Source of the DNA: an uncultured bacterium
GTDB taxonomy: Bacteria > Desulfobacterota_D > UBA1144 > Nemesobacterales > UBA2774
Reading direction: 5' to 3'
Assembly: GCA_902826595.1 (NCBI GenBank)
Contig: CADEFK010000003.1
Location: forward strand, 1-38,272
Length of the DNA: 38,272 nt
In this document: piece by piece, positions 22,903 to 33,701 of the stretch
How the letters are laid out: every line of letters starts with the position of its first letter
How positions within the stretch are numbered: position 1 is the stretch's first letter
Translations under genes and position numbers: made by a program
Notes under the pieces: generated by a model
Told to the model about the DNA's origin: nothing
Seen by the model: only the letters and a program-made list of their open reading frames with translations
The model's database searches: none

Positions 22903-24507
22903 ATGAGTCTCAATTTCATTCGGAACAGAAACAGTTGGTTTATCAGGGGAATTTTGATCCTGATCGCCGTTGCATTTATTATCGGCATCGGATACAACCT
23001 CAGCGATTTCGGCGCTATAACCGAAGTCCCGAACCGGACTGCCGCACAGGTCAACGGGGAGGATGTCGGCCTCGTCAACTTTTATCTTATGAGGGACAGC
23101 CTGAAGAGGCAGTTCGGACAGGGAGGTGAGATTCCCGAGGAATATCTAAATCAGATCAACATAATAGCGCTGAACCAGCTTATCAATCTCAAGCTGCTGG
23201 CTCAGAAAGCGAAGAGTCTCGGATTCAGGGTGACGAATGAAGAGCTCGACGAAGCGATCAAATCGGACCCGAATTTCCAGGTTGACGGCAAATTCGTGGG
23301 GGCGGAGAGATATAAGCAATTCATAGAGGAGGGCCTCAAGCAGGACGTCGGGGAATTTGAGAACTCCTACAGGGAAAGGCTCCTGGCCGAGAAGTTCGCG
23401 GGTTTCCTCGATGAAACGGCGCTTATTACGGAAGAGAACCTTATGGATGTGTACAAGAGGCAGAATGAAAAGATCAACCTGTATTACATAATGTTTTCCG
23501 GAAGCGACTACGCCGACTCTTATACCCCGAGCGAGGACGAAATAAAGCTTTACTACCAGAAACACAAAGGCGAGTTAAAGACCACCGAGATGAGGCAAAT
23601 CCGCTACTTCACGCTTGGGCCGGAAACCTTCGAAAAAAATGTCCAGGTGTCAAACGACGAAATCAATTCTTACTACAATGCATACCCTGAAGAATTCAAG
23701 TCAGAGGACGGAAAGCAGACCCCTCTCGCCGAAGCGAGAAAGGATATAGAATCTAAGCTGAAAGCACAGAAGGCGGAAGTGCTCCGCGAGCAGTTCATGT
23801 CCAGGCTCGATAATCCGGAAGGGGGCGGTGCGGGACTGGACGCAATAGCCCAGGAATTTTCCATTGCAACTATTTCCGAGAGCAAACCCATCTCGATAAG
23901 CGACGATGCGACAGACATACCGCCTATGATAACGCGTCAGGCTTTCGGTATTGACAAGGGCAAGGCGACCATAATCCCGGTAGGAGCAAGTATCTGGGTC
24001 GTGGAGGTGAAGGAGATAGTCCCTCCGAGAGAAAGAACCTTCGAGGAGGCGAAAAAGGAAGCGGCCGAATCGCTAAAACGTGAAAAATCCGTTCAGACGG
24101 CCAGGAAGAAAGCGGAAGAATCGATCAAGAAACTGAAAGGCGTCAAGAATGAAAATCTCCCCGCACAGGCGAAGAAGCTCGGCCTCGATCTGAAGGAGAC
24201 GGGATATTTCTCCCGGACGGAAAAGGCGCCGAAGATAGATTCACAGATGGTGAGCTCCGAAGCTTTCGAGCTCGATCCCAAGGCCGGGGTGCCTACCAGG
24301 ATCTACGATGACGGTGACAAGTTCTACATCATTTCGGTCAAAGATGTTAATATCGCTGGCCCCGAGAATTTTGCCGCCGTAAAAGATGATTTGATGGATC
24401 AGGAGCTGCAAAAGCAGCGTTCTCAGGTCATACAGAAGATGATTCAGGACTTGAGACTGCAGGCTGAAATCGTGCCGAACAGCAAACTATTCCCGTCACA
24501 GGGATGA
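22903..24507 (+). CDS. PpiD-like membrane-anchored periplasmic chaperone (SurA-N type)
   Basis: A 534-residue protein with a basic N-terminus (NFIRNRNSWFIRG) and one membrane segment at about 16-33, then a SurA/PpiD N-terminal helical domain: AAQVNGEDVGLVNFYLMRDSLKRQFG and LNQLINLKLLAQKAKSLGFRVTNEELDEAI. PpiD and SurA relatives hold outer-membrane or secreted proteins as they leave SecYEG. The mid-region, where a parvulin domain with its histidines should lie, reads TTEMRQIRYFTLGPE and lacks a recognisable parvulin core, so prolyl isomerase activity is doubtful. The C-terminal third contains coiled, lysine/glutamate-rich helices and another SurA-like tail. The ATG at 22903 follows a GGGGA about 10 bases upstream. 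The J-domain gene begins 28 bases after the stop. Confidence 0.82.
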   Translation: MSLNFIRNRNSWFIRGILILIAVAFIIGIGYNLSDFGAITEVPNRTAAQVNGEDVGLVNFYLMRDSLKRQFGQGGEIPEEYLNQINIIALNQLINLKLLAQKAKSLGFRVTNEELDEAIKSDPNFQVDGKFVGAERYKQFIEEGLKQDVGEFENSYRERLLAEKFAGFLDETALITEENLMDVYKRQNEKINLYYIMFSGSDYADSYTPSEDEIKLYYQKHKGELKTTEMRQIRYFTLGPETFEKNVQVSNDEINSYYNAYPEEFKSEDGKQTPLAEARKDIESKLKAQKAEVLREQFMSRLDNPEGGGAGLDAIAQEFSIATISESKPISISDDATDIPPMITRQAFGIDKGKATIIPVGASIWVVEVKEIVPPRERTFEEAKKEAAESLKREKSVQTARKKAEESIKKLKGVKNENLPAQAKKLGLDLKETGYFSRTEKAPKIDSQMVSSEAFELDPKAGVPTRIYDDGDKFYIISVKDVNIAGPENFAAVKDDLMDQELQKQRSQVIQKMIQDLRLQAEIVPNSKLFPSQG

Positions 24508-24535
24508 CCGCAGCGTCGAGGGGTCGGAGACACAA

Positions 24536-27076
24536 TTGCCTAACAGCGCTCTAATCATCGGTTCGGACAGGGATTACTGTTACGTCTTGAAAGAGTTCCT
24601 GGCGCTGAGAGATCTGTATGTAACCGTGGTTTTGAATTACAAGGAAGGCGTCGAAAGACTTTTATATGAGAAACCCGACCTGACGATTATAGAGAACACT
24701 TCGCGGAACCCCCTGGAAACATATATAAACGCAGTACGTGACTCGCACGAGTTTGAGATCGTGGACATCGAGGACGGCGGGGCATTGAAATCCGAGACCA
24801 AAGCGGTACTGATATTCGGCGACAAGTCACAGATCAACTCTCTTTTCGACTTCCTGAGAAGCGGCCTTTCGAACCGGCAATCCGTGGAGCCTCCGGCCGG
24901 CGGGGACGGGGGAAGCCTCGGCGAAATATTTTATCCGAGTCTCCTAATCGATATTTATCACAAGAAGAGAAGCGGCATCCTTTCGATATACTCGAAAACG
25001 AACTTTATTATTTATTTTATCAATGGGAACCCGGTGTTCGCGGAGGGCGGAGATATCGATACCGCCATCGGGAGGATCCTCCTCAAGAGTGGCAGGATCG
25101 ACGAAGAGACCTATGAAAAAGCAGTCGATATCGGCACCAGGAACAAACAGAAATTCGGCCAGATATTGTTTGAGATGGGAATATCTTCACCCCACGAGCT
25201 GAACAGCTTTCTGGAGTTCCAGATACAGGAAAAAATACTCAAGGGGTTTTACTACATCAGCGGGGAATACGTGTTTAAAAGCGGTGACGAATTCGCGGAC
25301 AGGATAGTCTCGTACCAGGTGGATTTAACCAAGGTGATATATGAAGGAGTCAAAAGATATATCGACGTCGGAAGCCTCGAAGAGTCGAACCCGACGATCG
25401 CAGTCGATCCGATGTTAAGAAGCGATATCAACAGCCTTGGGCTCAGGCCCAAGGAGCTCAGGTTCGTGCAGCTGCTCAAGGATAGAACGACCGTGAGGGA
25501 AGTACTCGAAGGGTCGAAGCTCGAGAAGCACGACACCCTCAAGCTCCTCTATTTTCTCATGCTGTTCAAGCTGGTCAGCATAACCGGCGTGTCCGCCGAC
25601 GAGATCGGCAGGGATTCGATAACGAATCTCATCAGAAATAATGAAAAGTCCGCCGGAGCCGACGCGGCAGGAGGAAACCCCGCCGATACGGGGGAAATTT
25701 TCAGCGGACCGGACGAAACCGTATCCGGTATCGCAACCGAATACGGCGTTGAAGGCGTGGAGGAGGATTTCATCAATCAAACATACGCCGCCGCGATTGG
25801 ACCGGCCGAAGAGCCCGAGCCAGTAAACGCAGGCGCGGGAGAGGAATTCGGCTTGTTTAAAGTCCCGCCCGAAACGAACGGGGATGAGGCGGAGCCGGGA
25901 AAGCCCCGGGACGCATCCGACTCAGAATGGAGCGGGAACGAAAAGGTTTTGCACGTCCAGAAGGTGGAAGGCGCAACAGAGACGGATGAGCCCCAGGGGG
26001 AACCATCAGTCTTTGAACTGGAGCTGGATTTAGACCGGGAGACCGGAGACGATGAAACCGCTAAGCCGGACGACTCCTTCCCCGGGGAGCAGTTTCTGGG
26101 CGGACAGCATCAGGAGACCGGGCCGGAACCGAACCCTTTTACCGCCGGCGATCCGCCTCGGGAAAATACCGAAATCGACGACATGAGCGGCCTTTTTCAG
26201 CCTTATCAGGATATAATCGGCGACAGAGACGGTGACAATGACATCGCTCCCGCCGGGAAGGAAGCCGGTTTTATTTTCGCGGGCCGACCAGACGCCTCGC
26301 CGGCCGGGAATGCGGGTAGCGAGCCCGCCTGGAAACCGAGCCAGTCCGATTTCAGGGACCGTGTTTCCGAATTCCATATGACAATACAGCAGCAGGATTA
26401 CTACAAGATCCTCGGCATACCACAGAACGCCTCTAATGAAGAGATAAGGGATGCTTATTATAAACTCGTGAAATGCTACCATCCCGACGTCAACCCCAAT
26501 GCGGACCCGGAAACCAGAGCGAAGGCTGAAGAAATTTTCACCCGGATCACGACCGCCTACGAAACCCTCTCGGAGAGCGACAAGAGGGAACAATACAACT
26601 CGCACGAGGAGCTTACAGTACTAAAGTCACAGGCGAAATACATATACGAGGCGGAGATGACCTTTAAAAAGGGCATTACGCTTCTGATACAGCGCGACTA
26701 CGCAGAGGCGGAAAAGAAGATCAGTGAAGCGGTGAACATGAACCCGGACGAAGCCGCGTATCTGGGGGCGCTCGCATGGGCCAGGTTTCTCGCCGCCGAG
26801 AACAAGTCACCCGTCCTGGAAGAGGTCAGGAACTCTCTTGATATTGCTCTGAGAATGAACGATAAGATCCCCGAGAACTATTACTATCTCGGTTCCGTAT
26901 ACAAATATACGAACGACCTCAGGAAGGCAGAAAAGCATTTTGAAAAAGCGATCGAGCTTGATCCCGACTACATCGAGGCAAAGAGGGAGGTCCGGCTTAT
27001 CAAAACCCGCAAAACGAACATTAAGAACGACAAAAAGATAGAAAAGAACTTCTGGTCCAGCTTGTTTAAAAAGTAA
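24536..27076 (+). CDS. DUF4388 / J-domain / TPR multidomain protein
   Basis: An 846-residue cytoplasmic protein, started at TTG 24536 with GGAG 6-10 bases upstream. Residues 1-115 look like a receiver-type alpha/beta domain (SALIIGSDRDYCYVLKEFLA), although a phospho-accepting aspartate is not assured. About 125-300 resembles DUF4388 (PatA-like: LIDIYHKKRSGILSIYS...YFINGNPVFAEGG). A long acidic, probably disordered linker covers about 365-605. A J-domain spans 621-688 with an intact HPD at 649-651 (DYYKILGIPQNASNEEIRDAYYKL and so on), so it should stimulate a DnaK ATPase. TPR-like repeats follow at about 700-825. No G/F or zinc region of DnaJ is present. It sits between the PpiD-like chaperone and smc. 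Similar combinations occur in deltaproteobacteria; the client is unknown. Confidence 0.85.
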   Translation: MPNSALIIGSDRDYCYVLKEFLALRDLYVTVVLNYKEGVERLLYEKPDLTIIENTSRNPLETYINAVRDSHEFEIVDIEDGGALKSETKAVLIFGDKSQINSLFDFLRSGLSNRQSVEPPAGGDGGSLGEIFYPSLLIDIYHKKRSGILSIYSKTNFIIYFINGNPVFAEGGDIDTAIGRILLKSGRIDEETYEKAVDIGTRNKQKFGQILFEMGISSPHELNSFLEFQIQEKILKGFYYISGEYVFKSGDEFADRIVSYQVDLTKVIYEGVKRYIDVGSLEESNPTIAVDPMLRSDINSLGLRPKELRFVQLLKDRTTVREVLEGSKLEKHDTLKLLYFLMLFKLVSITGVSADEIGRDSITNLIRNNEKSAGADAAGGNPADTGEIFSGPDETVSGIATEYGVEGVEEDFINQTYAAAIGPAEEPEPVNAGAGEEFGLFKVPPETNGDEAEPGKPRDASDSEWSGNEKVLHVQKVEGATETDEPQGEPSVFELELDLDRETGDDETAKPDDSFPGEQFLGGQHQETGPEPNPFTAGDPPRENTEIDDMSGLFQPYQDIIGDRDGDNDIAPAGKEAGFIFAGRPDASPAGNAGSEPAWKPSQSDFRDRVSEFHMTIQQQDYYKILGIPQNASNEEIRDAYYKLVKCYHPDVNPNADPETRAKAEEIFTRITTAYETLSESDKREQYNSHEELTVLKSQAKYIYEAEMTFKKGITLLIQRDYAEAEKKISEAVNMNPDEAAYLGALAWARFLAAENKSPVLEEVRNSLDIALRMNDKIPENYYYLGSVYKYTNDLRKAEKHFEKAIELDPDYIEAKREVRLIKTRKTNIKNDKKIEKNFWSSLFKK

Positions 27077-27174
27077 ATTCAATCCAAGCCCCCCGAAACC
27101 CCGCAAGCCATATTATTTCTTCGGATATTTACTTTTTTTAAACTTTTGATTATCTTCACTGATTAGATTAGGCG

Positions 27175-30100
27175 ATGAAAATCAAATCCCTGGAAATAAC
27201 CGGCTTTAAATCATTTTACGAAAAGACACGCATTAGTTTTGACCTACGCTTGAGCGCGATAGTCGGCCCCAACGGCTGCGGCAAATCAAACGTGCTCGAC
27301 GCCATCAGGTGGATTCTCGGCGAGCAGAACCCGAGGCAGCTGCGGGCGAACGTAATGGAAGAGATCATTTCGAACGGGAGCGAATTTCTAAAACCCCTGG
27401 GAATGGCCGAAGTCTCTCTCGTAATGGAAAACGTCTCCGGCTACAATTTCGAGCAGGTCGAGATCAAGCGGCGGGTATTCCGCTCGGGCGAGACCGAGTA
27501 CTACCTGAACGGGGTCCAGTGCAGGCTGAAGGACATCACGGACATATTCATAGACACGGGATCCGGGGCCAGGGCCTATTCGGTCATCGGCCAGGGCAGA
27601 GTGGATCAGATGATTACGGCGAAGCCCGAGGACAAGAGGACGCTCATAGAAGAGGTCGCCGGCATAAGGAAGTACAAGATTAGGCGGAGGGAGACGGAAA
27701 CCAGGATTAAAACGACCAGGGAGAACCTCAGCCGCGTAAAAGACATGGTAAACGAAGTAAAGAGGCAGATGGACACACTGAGCCTTCAGGCGAAACACGC
27801 GGGGGAGTTCAGGGAGCTGTCCGAGGAATCGAGGAGGCTCGAAGCCAGAATCCTCAAGACCAGGCTTGAAAGAATCGAGAAGAAGAAGGACTCCGCGATA
27901 GGGGAAAAGACAACTGTCGAGCAATCAATAGCTAACTCCGAAGAGGAGATAATCCATGTTATTAACCTCCTTAAAAAATTAAACAATCAGTCCTTAACCA
28001 CCGACGATAAAATCAGGGAGAGCGAAAACGGCATTTACAGGACGAAAACCGAGCTCCAGGCAAAGATATCCTCACAGGACCTGATCAAGACCGAGATATC
28101 GAGCATTGACAGGTTTATCGAGAAGATAGAGAGCGAATCGGCGCTGCTCGGCAGCGAAAGAGAGCAGCTTGCAGCGCAGACCGGTATCAAGAAAAGCGCC
28201 CTTGAAGAGGTCGGACTCGATCTGCAAAAAGAGAATATCGAGATAGGGAGCAAGGAAGAGCAGCTTGCGGCGATCAAGGCGGGCTTTTCCGTAATCCGCG
28301 CCGAGCACCAGGAGATCAGGGCGTCTCTCTTCAAAACCCTCGACGAATACAGCTCGCTCAAGGGGGCGGCGCTCGGTTATGAAAAGGAGCTGAGGGATCT
28401 TTATTCGAAGAGAGAGGTAATCGAGGAAGAGCTCTCCGAAATAGAGCTCGAAAGAAAGGCAGCTGCCGAAGAGATAATAAACCTCGAGCGCATCCTGCTC
28501 GAGAACGAAGGCAAGAAGCTGCGTATCTCCGAATCCAGGGACGGCCTGCAGGCGGCTCTTTCGTCCTTGAGCGATACGCAGGCTGCAAAACGATCCGAAT
28601 ACGACGGGCTTCAGGAGCGGCTAAACGAAAGCTCCTCGAGGCTCACAGTGCTGAACCAGATACAGGCCAACTATGAATGGCTCCCGGAAGGGATTAGAAA
28701 CTTCATACTGGAGCACAAGGGCAACGGGGTGCTCGGCACCGTTTCCGATTTTATCTCGGTCCCAGAGGGATACGAAAAAGCCGTGGAAGCCGTGCTCGGG
28801 GACAAGATCAAGTGGATCCTCGTCGAGGAGAACACCCAAGCCCTAAGCGCGATAGATTCCCTGAGGCGGCGCTCCCTGGGCAGGGGAACGTTCATCCCGG
28901 CGAGAGGGACAATCCGGCCGGAGGAGCCGAACGGAAGGCATTTGAATGCCAGGCCGCTTTCGGAGATAGTAAGCCTGGACGCCAAGCTGAGCATCATAGA
29001 TAACCTCCTCAGGAGCGTGTACATGGTCTCTGGACTCGGAGAGGGTTTGAGGATGCAGTCGGAAACCGGGGGCGGGTCGTCGTACGTCACAGCCGAAGGC
29101 GATTACCTCCACCCGGACGGGGCGATTTCAGGCGGTACGGCCCAGCCAGGCGTGCTCGAGAGGAAGAGGGAGATCGAAAACCTCAAAACCCTAATCACCG
29201 AATTACAGAGCGGCATCGACAATCTGAGCCTCGAGATAGAATCGAATGAAAACGAAATAAAGCGCTTGAACTCCGGGATAAGGGGATTTGAGAGCGAGCT
29301 CGTCGAGTCGGGCATTATCGACGCCGAAACGAGGAAAGACATATTCAATTTCAAAAACAACCTCGAGAAGCTCGAGAGACGGATTGAAGGGATAAATCAA
29401 AATCTCGAGAGAACCGGACTTGAGACAGAAGAGAAGCTTCAGCTCATGGAGGATACGAGAGTCAAAATAACCGGCCTCGACGCGGAAAAATCGGTCCTGG
29501 AGCAGAGGTTCGGGGATGTCGAGACTAAAATCCGGAAGGCTGAAGAAGAGGAACGCGCGGTCGAGAGGGAAATCGCCGAAAAGAAAGTCAAATGCGCTTC
29601 CCTCATAGAAAAGGAGAAGGGGCTCATTGAGGATCTGGCGGAGCTTGAGAGAAGGATAAGGGACATCGATAACCGCATCGAGCACGAAACCCGCAACATC
29701 GAGGAGAAAAAACAGGAGAAGCTGGGATTTATTGAAAAGGACAGGCTCACTGTAGGGGAAATAAGCCTTATCAACCAAACAATTGCAGACAACGAAGAGA
29801 AGCTTCAGGCGATGAAGAACGAGAGAAATTCCATCGCCGAGGAGATACGGACGGCTAACGAGGCCAGAGAGACCCTGAACACCATATTGTCGGACCTAAG
29901 GCTCAGGAACAATTCTCTCGAGCTCGACCTCAACAGCATGCTGATCGAGGCGGAAAACATTAACGACATGATCGAGAGGAGCAACCTCTCGGATTTAATC
30001 TCGGAGCTCGCCTTCGGCGCGGAACCGGCGGAAATAAACATTCAGGAAGAAGAATCCAGGCTGAGGAGGCTTCAGGCGCAGATCGAAAAATTCGGCCCCG

Positions 30101-30684
30101 TGAACCTGCTCGCACCCGAAGAGTACAACAAGCTGGAGGAAAGGTATAAATTCCTGAACGACCAGATGGAAGACCTCAACCAGGCAATAAACTCGCTCGG
30201 AAAAGCTATCAGCAAGATCGATAAAGAGTCCGAAAAAAGGTTCAGAGAAACTTTTGAGCTTATGGACCAGAAGTTCCAGGAGATATTCAGCCGCCTGTTC
30301 AGGGGCGGGGAAGGGAAACTCGTGCTGACCGAGCCCGACAATATGCTTGAATCCGGGGTTGAGGTCATGGTCAGGCCGAGGGGTAAGAAATTCCAGTCCA
30401 TCACGCTCCTCTCAGGGGGCGAGAAGGCCCTCTCGGCGATCGCCCTCATAATCGCCGCCTGCCTGATAAAGCCCGCGCCATTCCTGCTTTTCGACGAGAT
30501 CGACGCCCCGCTCGACGACAGGAACACATCCTATTTCCTCGAACTGGTTAAAGAAATCGACAAGAATTCGCAGGTAATACTCATAACTCACAACAAAAAG
30601 ACCATGCAGCAGGTGAACTCCCTGATCGGAATAACCTCGAACAGGTCAGGCACCTCGACCGTCGTCTCGGTCGACCTGAACTAA
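27175..30684 (+). CDS. smc: Chromosome segregation protein SMC
   Basis: SMC is the ATPase of the bacterial condensin. The N-terminus IKSLEITGFKSF and Walker A GPNGCGKSN (31-39) are followed by two long coiled coils (about 165-500 and 660-990) around a globular hinge (about 515-655). The C-terminal head has the ABC signature LLSGGEKALSAIAL (about 1077-1090) and Walker B FLLFDEIDAPLDD (1103-1115). The length, 1169 residues, is normal. ScpA and ScpB are not in the window. The 98-base gap upstream of the ATG is AT-rich near the gene, but I could not settle on a promoter. The ribosome site is weak (TTAGGCG). Confidence 0.97.
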   Translation: MKIKSLEITGFKSFYEKTRISFDLRLSAIVGPNGCGKSNVLDAIRWILGEQNPRQLRANVMEEIISNGSEFLKPLGMAEVSLVMENVSGYNFEQVEIKRRVFRSGETEYYLNGVQCRLKDITDIFIDTGSGARAYSVIGQGRVDQMITAKPEDKRTLIEEVAGIRKYKIRRRETETRIKTTRENLSRVKDMVNEVKRQMDTLSLQAKHAGEFRELSEESRRLEARILKTRLERIEKKKDSAIGEKTTVEQSIANSEEEIIHVINLLKKLNNQSLTTDDKIRESENGIYRTKTELQAKISSQDLIKTEISSIDRFIEKIESESALLGSEREQLAAQTGIKKSALEEVGLDLQKENIEIGSKEEQLAAIKAGFSVIRAEHQEIRASLFKTLDEYSSLKGAALGYEKELRDLYSKREVIEEELSEIELERKAAAEEIINLERILLENEGKKLRISESRDGLQAALSSLSDTQAAKRSEYDGLQERLNESSSRLTVLNQIQANYEWLPEGIRNFILEHKGNGVLGTVSDFISVPEGYEKAVEAVLGDKIKWILVEENTQALSAIDSLRRRSLGRGTFIPARGTIRPEEPNGRHLNARPLSEIVSLDAKLSIIDNLLRSVYMVSGLGEGLRMQSETGGGSSYVTAEGDYLHPDGAISGGTAQPGVLERKREIENLKTLITELQSGIDNLSLEIESNENEIKRLNSGIRGFESELVESGIIDAETRKDIFNFKNNLEKLERRIEGINQNLERTGLETEEKLQLMEDTRVKITGLDAEKSVLEQRFGDVETKIRKAEEEERAVEREIAEKKVKCASLIEKEKGLIEDLAELERRIRDIDNRIEHETRNIEEKKQEKLGFIEKDRLTVGEISLINQTIADNEEKLQAMKNERNSIAEEIRTANEARETLNTILSDLRLRNNSLELDLNSMLIEAENINDMIERSNLSDLISELAFGAEPAEINIQEEESRLRRLQAQIEKFGPVNLLAPEEYNKLEERYKFLNDQMEDLNQAINSLGKAISKIDKESEKRFRETFELMDQKFQEIFSRLFRGGEGKLVLTEPDNMLESGVEVMVRPRGKKFQSITLLSGGEKALSAIALIIAACLIKPAPFLLFDEIDAPLDDRNTSYFLELVKEIDKNSQVILITHNKKTMQQVNSLIGITSNRSGTSTVVSVDLN

Positions 30685-30766
30685 ATCCCGAGAGACAGAC
30701 GAATCTATGGATTATAGAGAAAGTTGAAACCCCAAACGGGCCGGCCGCCGTATAAATAAGCGAAAT

Positions 30767-30794
30767 TTGTGATGCCGGGGTTTTACATTATACT
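30767..30794 (+). promoter_or_regulatory. Promoter of secA
   Basis: TTGTGA (30767-30772) and TATACT (30789-30794) are 16 bases apart. The leader of about 30 bases contains GGAGG (30815-30819), 11 bases before the ATG. Confidence 0.55.
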
Positions 30795-30830
30795 TTTATC
30801 GGTTCCAATGTTTCGGAGGATTATTAGAAA

Positions 30831-33689
30831 ATGATTTCTTACATAATGAAGAAAATTATCGGCTCCCAGAACGACAGGGAGATCAAAAGGCTTGCAGCCC
30901 TTGTCGACGGGGTTAACGAATACGAGAGTGAATTCCAATCGATTTCCAATAGCGAGTTTGCGGTAAAAACCGGGGAATACAGGGAAAGGTTAGCTAACGG
31001 CTTCAACGGGAGCGGGGATGCGATGGACGACGAGCGCTACTCGAAGCTCGATGAAACGCTCCTGGAAATACTCCCCGAAGCCTTCGCCCTCGTCAGGGAG
31101 GCGTCCCGCAGGACCCTGGGGATGCGCCCCTTCGACGTCCAGCTCGTCGGGGGCCTGGTGCTCCACCTGGGCAGGATCGCGGAAATGAAAACGGGGGAGG
31201 GAAAGACGCTCGTCGCCGCATTGCCCCTCTATCTCAACGGAATTACCGGCCTCGGGGCGCATCTCGTGACCGTCAACGACTACCTGGCGCGACGCGACGC
31301 GGCGTGGATGGGGCCCATATACAAGCTCCTGGGCCTGAATATCGGCGTTATAAACCATGAAGTTTCATATCTGATCGAATGGGAAGACCCCGTGCGGGCG
31401 CGGCACGCAATAGACAACAACCAGAGCGTGTGGCCGGCCGAATATTCCGATATGGAGATACCGCCCGAGAAGAACCTCGACGTACTCGCGGCCTTCAAGA
31501 CAAAGCTCGTCGAGTGCCCCCGGAAGGAGGCTTACAGGGCTCACGCGACATACGGAACGAACAACGAGTTCGGTTTCGATTACCTGAGAGACAACATGAA
31601 GTTCTCGCTTAACGATTACGTCCAGAGAGAGCACAATTTCGCCATAGTCGACGAAGTGGACAGCATCCTGATAGACGAAGCCCGGACGCCGCTTATCATT
31701 TCCGGGCCTTCGGAAGAATCGACTCAGCTTTATTACGATATAAACAACGTGGTCGTCAAGCTTAAAAACGAGGTCGACTTCACGCTCGACGAAAAGACGC
31801 GGCAGGTCACACCTACCGAGGAAGGGTCCAACAAGATCGAGAAGGCCCTCGGGATAAGCAACGTTTACGACCCTGCGAACCTCGAGATACTCCACCACGT
31901 CATACAGGGCCTCCGCGCTCATCACCTCTTCCACAGGGACGTCGACTACATGGTCAAGGACGGCAAGGTGATTATCGTCGACGAATTCACCGGAAGGCTC
32001 ATGCCGGGAAGGAGGTGGAGCGACGGGCTCCATCAGGCGATAGAGGCCAAAGAAGACGTGGAGATAGAGAACGAGAACCAGACGCTCGCCACGATCACGA
32101 TCCAGAACTATTTCAGAATGTACAGGAAGCTGGCCGGAATGACGGGAACCGCGGATACAGAAGCCTTCGAGTTCAAGAATATTTATAAGCTGGACGTAAA
32201 CGTCGTACCGACGAATAAACCGATGGTCAGGGCCGACAGGAACGACTCCGTATACAAGTCGGAGAGAGAGAAATTCGGCGCCGTCGCGGAGGAAATAAAG
32301 GAGCTCCACGGAAAGGGGCGGCCCATACTGGTGGGCACGACTTCCATTGAAAAATCGGAGAGGCTCTCGGGCATGCTGCAAAAGCTCCGTATACCCCATC
32401 AGGTGTTAAACGCGAAGCAGCACGAGAACGAAGCCGAGATAGTTGCCCAGGCGGGAAGGATCGGCGGCGTGACTATAGCGACGAACATGGCGGGAAGGGG
32501 AACGGACATCATCCTGGGCGGCAATCACGAGTACCTCGCGAGGGACATACTCAGAAAAAAATTCAGGATCGACCCTCACGAAGCTCTACCCGAGCAGTTC
32601 GAGGAAGCGATGCTCGAGGCGAAATCCGTATGCGAGGACGAAAAGAAGAGAGTGCTCGAATTAGGAGGCCTCCACATTATAGGAACAGAAAGGCACGAGT
32701 CCAGAAGGATCGACAACCAGCTCAGGGGAAGATCGGGCAGGCAGGGCGACCCGGGCTCCTCCAGGTTCTTCGTGTCGCTCGAAGACGACCTCATGAGGAT
32801 ATTCGCCTCTGAGACCATAACCAAGATAATGGACAGGCTGGGATGGGAGGAAGGGGAGCCGATAGAGCACAAGATGATCTCGCGCTCCATAGAAAACGCC
32901 CAGAAGAAGGTCGAGGGAAGGAACTTCGACATAAGGAAGCACCTCCTCGACTACGACGACGTGCTGAACAAGCAGAGGGAAGTCATATATAAGAAGAGAA
33001 GGGAGTTCCTCGCCGGCGGGGAGAACCTCAAAGACAACCTCTACGAAATGGCCTATGAAGTCATCGCCGACCTCGTCGCGGAGACTGTGCCGGAAAAGGG
33101 GAATGTTGAAGAGGCCGCCCTCGACGACTTGAAAGAAGCGGTCCACGCTTCGTTTAACATACACATCGACCCGGCCGAGCTCGCCCGGAGCGGGACGAAA
33201 AGGGACGACGTAACCGAATATATACGGGTAAAAGTGCACGAGTTCTACGACGCGAAAGAAAGCGAGATCACGCCCGAGACCATGAGGCAGATCGAGAGGT
33301 ATATAATGCTTCAGACCCTCGACTTCCTCTGGAAAGACCACCTCCTCAACATGGACCACCTGCGCGAAGGGATAGGGCTCCGGGGTTACGCTCAGCGGGA
33401 CCCGCTCCATGAGTACAAGCGCGAAGGGTTCGAGATGTTCTCTTCCCTGATGACCCGTCTCTCCTCGGACGTGTGCGAGAAATTGTTCAGGGTACAGCCC
33501 GTGAGCGAAACCGACATGGAGAGACTCGAGAAGAGAAGAAGGGCCGAGCAGCAGCGCATGACGCTCAGCAGGGGGGAGGAAGAAGACAGCAAAAGGCCCG
33601 TGAAGAGGCACGATAAAAAGGTGGGGAGAAACGACCCCTGCCCCTGCGGCAGCGGTAAAAAATACAAGAAATGCTGCGGCGAATCCTAG
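30831..33689 (+). CDS. secA: Preprotein translocase ATPase SecA
   Basis: SecA drives protein export through SecYEG. Walker A is MKTGEGKT (119-126), the first DEAD-like motif [20 protein letters not shown] lies near 275, and helicase motifs [31 protein letters not shown] and the helical scaffold ([30 protein letters not shown]) are intact. The C-terminal zinc motif is [13 protein letters not shown], which binds SecB and lipids. Compared with E. coli SecA there is an extra segment of about 45 residues (177-226) in NBD1, between GVINHE and [24 protein letters not shown]. The total length (952) reflects this. MoxR follows after 12 bases. Confidence 0.98.
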   Translation: MISYIMKKIIGSQNDREIKRLAALVDGVNEYESEFQSISNSEFAVKTGEYRERLANGFNGSGDAMDDERYSKLDETLLEILPEAFALVREASRRTLGMRPFDVQLVGGLVLHLGRIAEMKTGEGKTLVAALPLYLNGITGLGAHLVTVNDYLARRDAAWMGPIYKLLGLNIGVINHEVSYLIEWEDPVRARHAIDNNQSVWPAEYSDMEIPPEKNLDVLAAFKTKLVECPRKEAYRAHATYGTNNEFGFDYLRDNMKFSLNDYVQREHNFAIVDEVDSILIDEARTPLIISGPSEESTQLYYDINNVVVKLKNEVDFTLDEKTRQVTPTEEGSNKIEKALGISNVYDPANLEILHHVIQGLRAHHLFHRDVDYMVKDGKVIIVDEFTGRLMPGRRWSDGLHQAIEAKEDVEIENENQTLATITIQNYFRMYRKLAGMTGTADTEAFEFKNIYKLDVNVVPTNKPMVRADRNDSVYKSEREKFGAVAEEIKELHGKGRPILVGTTSIEKSERLSGMLQKLRIPHQVLNAKQHENEAEIVAQAGRIGGVTIATNMAGRGTDIILGGNHEYLARDILRKKFRIDPHEALPEQFEEAMLEAKSVCEDEKKRVLELGGLHIIGTERHESRRIDNQLRGRSGRQGDPGSSRFFVSLEDDLMRIFASETITKIMDRLGWEEGEPIEHKMISRSIENAQKKVEGRNFDIRKHLLDYDDVLNKQREVIYKKRREFLAGGENLKDNLYEMAYEVIADLVAETVPEKGNVEEAALDDLKEAVHASFNIHIDPAELARSGTKRDDVTEYIRVKVHEFYDAKESEITPETMRQIERYIMLQTLDFLWKDHLLNMDHLREGIGLRGYAQRDPLHEYKREGFEMFSSLMTRLSSDVCEKLFRVQPVSETDMERLEKRRRAEQQRMTLSRGEEEDSKRPVKRHDKKVGRNDPCPCGSGKKYKKCCGES

Positions 33690-33701
33690 GGGAATCCCGG
33701 T

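Noticed and set aside
31365-32399. 344-codon minus-strand open frame
   Set aside because: Antisense to secA, with low-complexity Val/Leu/Arg composition typical of a shadow frame.
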